From assembly GCA_037157565.1 (NCBI GenBank), contig JAZHRO010000003.1, forward strand, positions 68,326,501 to 68,390,500: a stretch of 64,000 nt of DNA. Reading direction: 5' to 3'. Positions 57,278 through 64,000 of the stretch are shown here, piece by piece. The stretch comes from Thalassia testudinum. Taxonomy: Eukaryota > Streptophyta > Magnoliopsida > Alismatales > Hydrocharitaceae. The position numbers were made by a program, and so were the translations under genes. Below the pieces are notes generated by a model, which ran no database searches, had not been told where the DNA came from, and saw only the letters and a list, made by a program, of their open reading frames with translations. How positions within the stretch are numbered: the stretch's first letter is position 1; each line of letters begins with the position of its first letter.

Positions 57278-58828
57278 ATGTATTCTTCCACATCTTACAC
57301 GCATTTCCCATCCTATCCTCCTATCAACACTTATCCCCAAGATGATTACTATCCCGACTTGACTTATGACTACCCATCTCCTAACCGAGACAACTTTGAT
57401 TGGGGATATGAATCTAGACCTCAGTGTCCAGGGACTAACCTTGGACAACAAGACTATGATTACTATTCTTCCCAGAGCTACAATGATTATAGATCTCCAC
57501 CCTTTAATGACCAAACCAACCCGATCTACAATTAGGAGGATATGATGATTATAACACCTACCCTCCCCAGTATTCCACTGAATATTGGTCACCACCATTT
57601 TTTGAGCAACCTGAAATGACCTACTATCAGGGAGGGACCCGAGAACTTCAATATCTTGACTCCCCTAGAATGAACCCAAACCCACCCAACCCTGAACCGA
57701 ACCATTTGATTTAGGTGAACCAGGTCTAAGACAGGGTGTTGGCTAACTTGAGGAACACCATCCAATCTTTAGAAGCTCAGCCAACACCATGCACTGATGC
57801 ATTAGAGCCTATGATAAAAATGATTGATGAGTTGAATAGCTCTTTATTGGATTTTCTCCAACATGTTAGGGATAAGGACTTGGGTGAGTTTCTACTTGAG
57901 AAATTATCGAGTTTGAGGATGAAATTTGTGGTTGCCCTAGTCCAATCTTGGGATGATTTTCAAGATGAACACCCTTTAGGAGAGCCAATGTCTGAACCTG
58001 CTTTGGCGCCTATCGGAGGGGATACATGTTCTGAGACCAGGGATGACTAGGTTGGGTTAGAGTAATCCATTGAAGATGAATCGATTACTTCACCTGAGAT
58101 CCTCGAGCCTGGGAATGACGAAAAATATTTCTCCATGGACCGTGAAATGACATATGATTTTGAGATATATATAAATGAGGATCAAGAATTCTTTGACTCT
58201 GAGGGTGAAGAAACTTTAGGTGAAGTCTCACTTGAGCTTAAGGAAGAGGATTGTAGTGAGATGAATGGGCTTGAGGAGCATGACAAACCTTTTGATAGCC
58301 CGATTATTGAAAAATTATGATCATGTTGGGGCTAACTTGGATGATCCGAATCCTGATGATTCAATTAGTAGCCCCACCACTCAACCACACCCTGAAGAGT
58401 TGAATTATGATATTTTTGAGATCACCAGACCGAAGTCAATCTTGATTGAGCCACAAATGTTGGACTTGGGTATTTTAGATGTGGTGTACAACGATCTAGA
58501 GGTCCAAGAAAGCTTGATCTTGGAGGATAGGAAGTTGGAAATGAAAATCTGGGAAGCTACTTCTGAGGGACCTACAATTTTGGATCTAAGGGTTCCTATT
58601 GACCTGAAACCACCTACTTTCTACCAGGACCCTTATGATACCTTTCACGTGCAACCCAAGCTCAAAATCATTGATTATCCTTTTGAGTTGAAATGTAAAA
58701 GGACAGCTGAACCTAGTGAAGCATCCCTATTCATTATCCGACACTTTGGTCTTGGGTTGCATACTATAAAGCTGCAGGCTCGACCCTGTAAGCACAATAA
58801 TCTTCAGTTGTGGATGATTTTCATCTAG
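57278..58828 (+). pseudogene. Unrecognised Tyr/Pro-rich then acidic protein frame of element D
   Basis: About 515 codons occupy the place of gag-pol. The first 85 codons (57278-57535) are Tyr/Pro/Asp/Ser-rich (for example DYYPDLTYDYPSP and YDYYSSQSYNDY). One frameshift later, the same composition continues (YDDYNTYPPQYSTEYW). A helical, Leu-rich part follows (57736-58050: LANLRNTIQSLEAQ, MIDELNSSLLDFLQHV), then a strongly acidic part (58135-58320: EDQEFFDSEGEETLGE). After a second frameshift comes 58321-58828 with Leu/Asp/Glu-rich sequence (LDLGILDVVYNDLEVQESLI). The breaks are about four stops and two shifts. It has no zinc knuckle, protease DTG or DSG, or RT box. It could be a very diverged gag or a captured gene; I do not assign a function. 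Confidence 0.6.
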
Positions 58829-60403
58829 AACCTTAGAATCGCTCAACCTTGGGGCATGAGTCTACATCATAATCTGGTCCACATCTATGGACATCTTTTT
58901 GCAGGTTTCGAAATCAATCTTCTTATTATAAATTTGACCTACACTTCTGGACTTTTAATGTCTTCTTTACTTGTGAATTGTGCCTAGGTATAGGCAATAA
59001 ACTTAGCGCATGTGTATACTCTCTTCTCTCTACAGAGCTAACTAGATTGTTGTGAAACTCAAGTCATATTCTGCTATTCCTCTTATTTCATGTCTTTATT
59101 TCTACAATGAGGACATTACATCATTTAGGCATGGGGTGGTGGGTATTTAATAATCCTGAAATTACTTCATTAGCACTGTAAAATTGATTTTATTTTATTT
59201 TAAAAAAATCATTTTTAAAAAAATGAAAATAAAAAAAGACAAAAAGAAAGAAATTAGGAGAAGGAAATGTAGGCATTTGGTAGTTATTAACTTTAGGACC
59301 TGGACACTTAGACTCTTCAAGTTTTCAAGCTTAATTAGCCTAGGTGTCCACTCTAATGTGGACTTAGTCTCGAGTCCTCGCCAAGTAATTCTATTTTCAT
59401 TTGGTCAATAAATTGGGGTGATAAATATACGAGTTAGCAACCTGCCCTATGATTTGAGGGGACTTTAAGCCTAAGCATCTGCACACAGTTTGCACTGAAT
59501 CACTTTCGATGGTTTCTCCAGATATTGGGTAGCTAATGAATCGTCTAGGGTGGTATGGCTAGCAAGTTGTCAGTGGTAATAGCTTATCAACTGATTGCCC
59601 AGAGCCCAGCCATACAACCATTCACTTCCTATTGCCTTTAGGTAAATCTTAGAATAGGGAAGCCACCTACTTAGAAAAAAAAGAGAGAAAAAAATGAAGT
59701 ACTTAGAATAAAAAAAAAAAATAGAAAAAGGAGAAAATAAAAAATTAATAATAAGATAAAATAAAACCACACTTCACTGTACGATTATGGCTAGCAAGTT
59801 GTTGTGGGTAACATCCCATTAGTCGATTTTCTAGAGCCCAGCTCACAAACATGCACAATAATTCCCAAAACACTTAGGGAAGAAGCGGGAAAGTAGAATA
59901 AATCGAGATATACACTGGGTTCACCCTTGTATTGACCCAATAACAGAAAAGGTATGGAGAAAGCTACCATTTGAAAAGATAAACCTTTAGACAGAAACTC
60001 TTAAGGTCACCTAGGGTCGTAGAAACCTGAAGCTTGTTTTAATGACTGCCTAGTGAGTCTTTCACTCTTTTCACAAGATGCTTAGCACTTAGAGTCCTTT
60101 TCAAGTCTTGGCAGGTCGGGTAGCCATAAAAAATTATTTGAAAACTCTCAAACTCCAAAAGTAAAAAAAAATTAGAAAAGAAAAAAAAATGTATCTTCCC
60201 TTTTCAAATAGGGCGAGGACTTGGGCAGTCTACATTCTAGCAGACACACGGGTACTATCGAGTTTTCATAGTTTAGGACCTTAGTTGAGATTTTCTATTG
60301 TTACTAAATGACTTAGGCCTAAGCCATCGAGTCTTAATTATATTTCTATGCATAGCATGAGTTTAATTTTGCTAGCGACTAGCAAACGATAAGCATGGGG
60401 GTA
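58829..60403 (+). other. 3' noncoding region of element D with two purine-rich tracts
   Basis: It contains the post-coding motif ACAATGAGGACATTAC..TTTAGGCATGGGGTGG (59104-59142). Two copies of a 60-bp unit with GGCTAGCAAGTTGT..GTGG.TAA and AGAGCCCAGC lie at 59555-59613 and 59786-59841. The polypurine tract ATAAGCATGGGGGTA (60389-60403) is preceded by GCGACTAGCAAACG. B shares all of these. The short frames 59184-59411 and 59570-59770 lie in A-rich sequence and are unsupported. Confidence 0.75.
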
Positions 60404-61153
60404 TGATGTGGACACGTCCATTTACGTTAAAATGCCTATTTATGAATGTTCCTAGTCTTAGATTTGTATTCCATATTGTAAATATTGCATAGCATGCATC
60501 ATTCTGCATTTAGAGTAATTGTGTATATTTTAGGTTAATTGCATCCTTTTTGTGGTCAGGATAGAAGTAGATTTATTTTGGAGCATTGGATTGACGATCC
60601 GATCATATGGATCTGATTAGGACAACGATCAGAGTCCAATGCCTTTGAAATCGTCTTGATCGGAGTCCTATGCACCATATGCAATCTTAGGAAGATCAAT
60701 GGCCAAAGGACTAGGTGACGTAATTTGGAGCTTCAAATGACAAATTCCACTACGTGGATGGATTCGGGTTGATGATCATAGCCTAACAGTGCAAAAATTG
60801 ACTTAATCCGACCTCTGTCGTAGCCCCTACAATGAAAAGAAGATGGACGGCCTAGATCGTGTCACGTGGTGCAACCTAGGCCACCCATGCACATGCATGC
60901 ACGACCGTACATGCACAACAATGCAAGTGCGTGTGCGTACAAGCATAGGCATGCATTCGTAGCAGCACAGCGGGTGCACATGGGCGCACACACGGTGGAA
61001 CACGACATGGGCTCACGGAGTGTGCGCCAGCATAGCGGTTGGTGGGCGCGTGGGCTATCTTCAGCAATGTTTGTAGCAGATCTACAATAACGTTTATGAC
61101 CATCACTAAATGTCCTGTATACGAAACTGATCCTTTCCTCTAGGATAAAAGGG
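60404..61153 (+). mobile_element. Truncated 3' LTR of element D
   Basis: It starts TGATGTGGACACGTCC and follows the 5' LTR for about 750 bp, to GGATAAAAGGG just past the TATA position, where similarity stops abruptly. The CATGCATG/GCACAC block lies at 60885-61010. Confidence 0.85.
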
Positions 61154-61435
61154 AAGTGGATTGTAAGAGGTTGTGCCACCCTAGTTTAAGTGGTATGGGT
61201 TAGTGGATTGACTAGCGTTGCCTAGTTGGAAAAATCCTAAGCTGGGAGATTTAGGTAGTGGTTTTCACTCGGATTAGGTTTCCACTATAAATTAGGTGCA
61301 CTCTACGCATGAATCTTTGGTGCTTTATTTTTTAATCTATGCATATAATTCAAAGCAATACTATCAACCCCTCCCCTCTAGTATTTAGTTATGATCCATT
61401 GGATATTCTTACCACTAACATTTGGTATCAGACCC
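61154..61435 (+). mobile_element. Copia LTR S1, right part, with tRNA-iMet primer-binding site
   Basis: AGTTGGAAAAATCCTAAGC, TTTAGGTAGTGG, CCACTATAAATTAGGTGCA and ..TTACCACTAACA are features I associate with the 3' half of SIRE/Maximus-type copia LTRs. The LTR ends at 61420. TGGTATCAGA (61423-61432) is the standard start of a tRNA-iMet PBS. Position and orientation fit the left part at 54075-54563, with D between them. Confidence 0.75.
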
Positions 61436-61740
61436 TGACCGTGAAGGAAACGTCACACCTCACCTTCGAATGGCCACAACAATAAGTTTTATGAGGGGGC
61501 AATTATTTTTCTAACATCACTAATTGCTTACGTGACAAGATCGTATTTTAAAAAGACATTCATTGCAGTATAGATTGAAATCGTCGTATAAACAATTTAC
61601 AATTTTATTTCTCGAAAGTCAAAATTTTCCAAGGTCGAACTCATCGAGCAAATTGATATTTTAGATGCTAAAATTACAACTTTGAAATTACTCAAAAGAT
61701 GTTCAATACTGCAATCCAATGTTTGTTAAAGCTAAAAAGA
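61436..61740 (+). other. Start of the S1 internal region, degenerate
   Basis: After the PBS there is an ATGGCCACAACAATAAG that could have been the start of a copia gag. The frame is broken at once, and I cannot recognise gag motifs further on. The sequence is AT-rich to about 61740. Confidence 0.4.
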
Positions 61741-64000
61741 GAATATGCAAAAAGAGAAGAGATTGAATGTTCTCTTCTTTCTTCTTCTCCTTTCTCTCTC
61801 CGATGTCTTCTCTTGTGAATCAGACGTCTAATTTGGTGAATTAGACGTCTTAACTTGCAGATTGCTACAGTAATTTTTGTCTTCCCTATTCTCCATCCTT
61901 TCCTTCTGTCTTCTTCATCTACGGCACCTTCTTCTTCTATTCTTGATTATCTTCCCTTGTCTTCTTCCTCTGCTGCCTTTCTCTACTGCGCCTTGCTCTT
62001 TCTTCTTCTCTCTTCAGCAGCTACCTTCTCTTCCTTCCTACAGCTGCTTCCTCCTTGGCTTCTACCTTATCTTTCTTCTTCAGCTTCTGCCTCCAAGTCC
62101 TTCCTTCTTTGTGGCTATAGTGCCATCTTCCTTCTCCTTCTGCTTAGCTTCTCTACAGCTGTAGTGCCATCTTCCTTCTCCTCCTTTGCTGCACCTATCT
62201 TCATGTTATTCCTCAGCTGCCACCTCCTCCTCCTCCTCCTCCTTTCCCTGCACAAAACAGAGCAAAACCTACCCCTACCCTTCCCCGCATCACTCTCTCT
62301 CTATTTCTCTCTTCGCTCTCTCAGAGCTAGCCAGATAAATGGGTCAGGTATCGCACGCCCGGGTCCAAGCGCATCGGCGTGGGTGGTGCACGAGGAGTGT
62401 AGGGTAATCAGGTCAGTAGGGTCTGTGTAGGAGTGGCCGCGGATGAGGCAGGTGGAGTGGGCGAGGGACCTCACCCCGTGTTACTTGAGGCACTAAGAAA
62501 GAAACACAAAATCAATAAAAAGCACTCACCTATGTTGGGAGTTTCCGAGGTGGGACTTTAGAGAAAACTCACATGCAATTGGGGCAGCTGTAGTCGATGA
62601 AGCCCTTGATTGCTGGGTGCGATTGGTTCATAGAAGGGTTCTGCACACCTGGGTCACATTTGCCTGGAGTGGGACGACATGGAGCTCACAAGCAAGCTCC
62701 TTCACGCCTTCACTAATGGCGGAAGAGGTTCAAACCTGTACTTCACGAATACGGCCTCACAGCCCTATCAAATCACTTGGGGATCTTCGCCATGTCACAG
62801 CGAAGGTGAGATGGGGGGTGGCATGGCACAGAACGGCCTAGGCGTGCATGCCTAGGGCGAACTACGACCGTGAAGGTGCTGTGTTCGGTGGACACTTAGG
62901 GAGGTGTTGGCAGTCGATGAAGGGGTGGGTGGTAATTAGTGAGTGATGGCAAAGGTTCTGAGGTAGGTGGTGAGGCTTGCAAAGGAGTGGAGCGATGGTT
63001 TCTCCTCGCCTGTGGTCTGCTGGAGGTGGAGAAGGTGATGGTGGTCTGTGGTGGTCGGTGCGTGATAGTAGAAATTGATAAGAGGACAATGAAGGGGGGA
63101 GAAAGAGGAAGAGCTTTTACCTAGCTAAGTGGACGAAGGGGGCAGCAGACAAACGGCTCATTCCCATCGTCGCCAGAGACAAAAACCCTAAGGTGAGGAT
63201 GACGGCGACAAGGATGCAGACAGAGGGGCGCATGCAGGTACGGTGCGATGCAGAGGAGCACGGTGGAGAAGACTCTGCCACTGGTATGGTGGCAGAGTGA
63301 CAAGAAGAGGGAGGAGAGGTTACCGAAGCCTGCGGGCAGATGGTTGGAGACGGAGGGATGAATTTCAGGGGGTATCTACGGCCAAAACAGGCTTGCCCAC
63401 TTCGGTCAGACCTAGTGCTTCTTATTAAGGCATGGGGCAAGGGTTAGGCGCATGGTGGCAGCCAAAAACCCTCGTCGGAGGCATGGTTGGAAGTGATAAC
63501 AATACCTCTCGAGTGTTCGCATGAGAGGTATGGGGCGATTCAGGGCATGGAGAGCTGCTCAGGTGGTAGGGGGTTTCGTAGAGGTCGCGCCTTTCAAATT
63601 TAGGAGTAGCTCCCTGGGGAAAAGAGGAGAAATCCTCCTTGAAACCTTGCCAGAGGTATGGGTTGCTACTGCAATGGCAGAGGGACCTGAATGTGAAAAG
63701 TGACGAAGAAGTTGAGGGGGTCTTCGTAAGGGTTTTCAAGAGTTAGGGGCCAAAAAGTAATTGGGTGGACTATTTTGCAAAGTAGGTAAAGATGGATTTC
63801 CCTTAGGACCAAATTTTGGTATAAACCTAATTTGGACCTAAGGAATCCAATGGTGAAGTTGGAATTTAGGTTTGACAACGTTTGACTAGATATTTTGCAT
63901 AAAAACACAAATTAGGTCAAATATTGAGCTTGGACCCCAATCTAGGTCAAAACAGCTTCCAAAGGCCAAATTGAAGGTTCTAAACCCTAGGGGATATTTT
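61741..64000. other. Unclassified region at the right edge
   Basis: It begins with a pyrimidine-rich stretch (61760-62330) full of CTTCTTC words. This makes a 191-codon Ser/Leu/Phe-rich open frame (61855-62430) that reads as low complexity rather than a protein. From 62330 the sequence is GC-rich with GGTGG/GGAGG words and several overlapping short frames on both strands. I see no LTR ends, PBS or domain motif. It could be the rest of S1, another decayed LTR, or unique DNA. Confidence 0.4.
61822..61850. repeat. Perfect 12-bp inverted repeat with AGACGTCT cores
   Basis: AGACGTCTAATT and AATTAGACGTCT flank the 5-base loop TGGTG. AGACGTCT is itself a palindrome containing ACGT, a core bound by plant bZIP factors. 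Confidence 0.75.

Larger units (their letters stand above)
54564..61153 (+). mobile_element. Element D, non-autonomous Ty3/gypsy-like element with an unfamiliar coding module
   Basis: D has a 5' LTR (54564-56016), a tRNA-Asp PBS (56020-56037), a leader, one degenerate reading frame (57278-58828), a 3' region with two purine-rich tracts, and a truncated 3' LTR (60404 to about 61153). Leader, 3' region and LTR match element B. It has no gag, protease, RT, RNase H or integrase motif that I can recognise. It is inserted in the copia LTR S1. A deletion removed the second half of its 3' LTR and part of S1, so no target duplication can be checked. Confidence 0.82.

Noticed and set aside
61855..62430. 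191-codon frame that looks like a membrane protein
   Set aside because: Ser/Leu/Phe richness comes from CTTCTTC repeats; the shifted frame (61877-62164) is just as open, so it is low-complexity DNA.
1..64000. CRISPR arrays, bacterial operons, or organelle genes
   Set aside because: No regularly spaced repeats with unique spacers and no bacterial or organellar coding signal; all coding similarity is to plant LTR retrotransposons.

Overview
The window looks like plant nuclear DNA, of the kind found in the repeat-rich part of a large angiosperm genome. I see no cellular gene, rRNA, tRNA gene or CRISPR array. Almost every base can be assigned to LTR retrotransposons, most of them Ty3/gypsy elements of the Athila/Tat type. 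The evidence is Athila-like gag, protease, RT, RNase H and integrase motifs, primer-binding sites complementary to the 3' end of plant tRNA-Asp, and LTRs with TG..CA ends and 5-bp target duplications. Two LTRs of Ty1/copia SIRE/Maximus type are also present. The species cannot be named from the sequence.

Layout from left to right. X (minus): a 1.77-kb 5' LTR at 61-1826 with its PBS at 40-57; its body lies off the left edge. H (1827 to about 3100): a GC-rich then AT-rich LTR-like remnant related to element F. A (plus): decayed gag and protease at about 3370-5770, a 3' noncoding region, and a 3' LTR starting at 7165. The LTR of A is then interrupted three times. The first interruption is B (minus, 8052-35285, TSD ACCAC). 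B itself contains C (minus, 10406-27635, TSD CCATA), a 17.2-kb Athila-like element with 4.0-kb LTRs, and S2 (31379-32682), a solo copia LTR. The second is F (35368-38080, TSD ATCAC), a 2.7-kb element whose 0.41-kb ends are inverted repeats. The third is G (plus, LTR from 38179). The LTR of G is split by E (plus, 39587-52764), the best preserved element: a complete 462-codon gag and a recognisable but stop-riddled pol. G ends its LTR at 53920, shows a PBS, and is then interrupted by S1 (copia LTR, 54075 onward), which is itself split by D (plus, 54564 to about 61153). The PBS of S1 follows at 61423. The last 2.5 kb (61436-64000) is not classified.

Functionally, E and C carry the gag-pol remains of autonomous elements. 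A and B keep gag and protease but lack RT, RNase H and integrase. D shares LTR, leader and 3' region with B but carries an unfamiliar Tyr/Pro-rich then acidic reading frame instead of gag-pol. A, B and D would therefore have needed enzymes in trans. Four noncoding signals recur across families: a leader block TCAAACGACCA, a purine-rich motif just after the coding region, a second purine tract at the 3' LTR, and duplicated motifs between those two tracts. The most unusual objects are the D reading frame, the inverted-repeat element F, and this shared noncoding architecture. All comparisons were made by eye.
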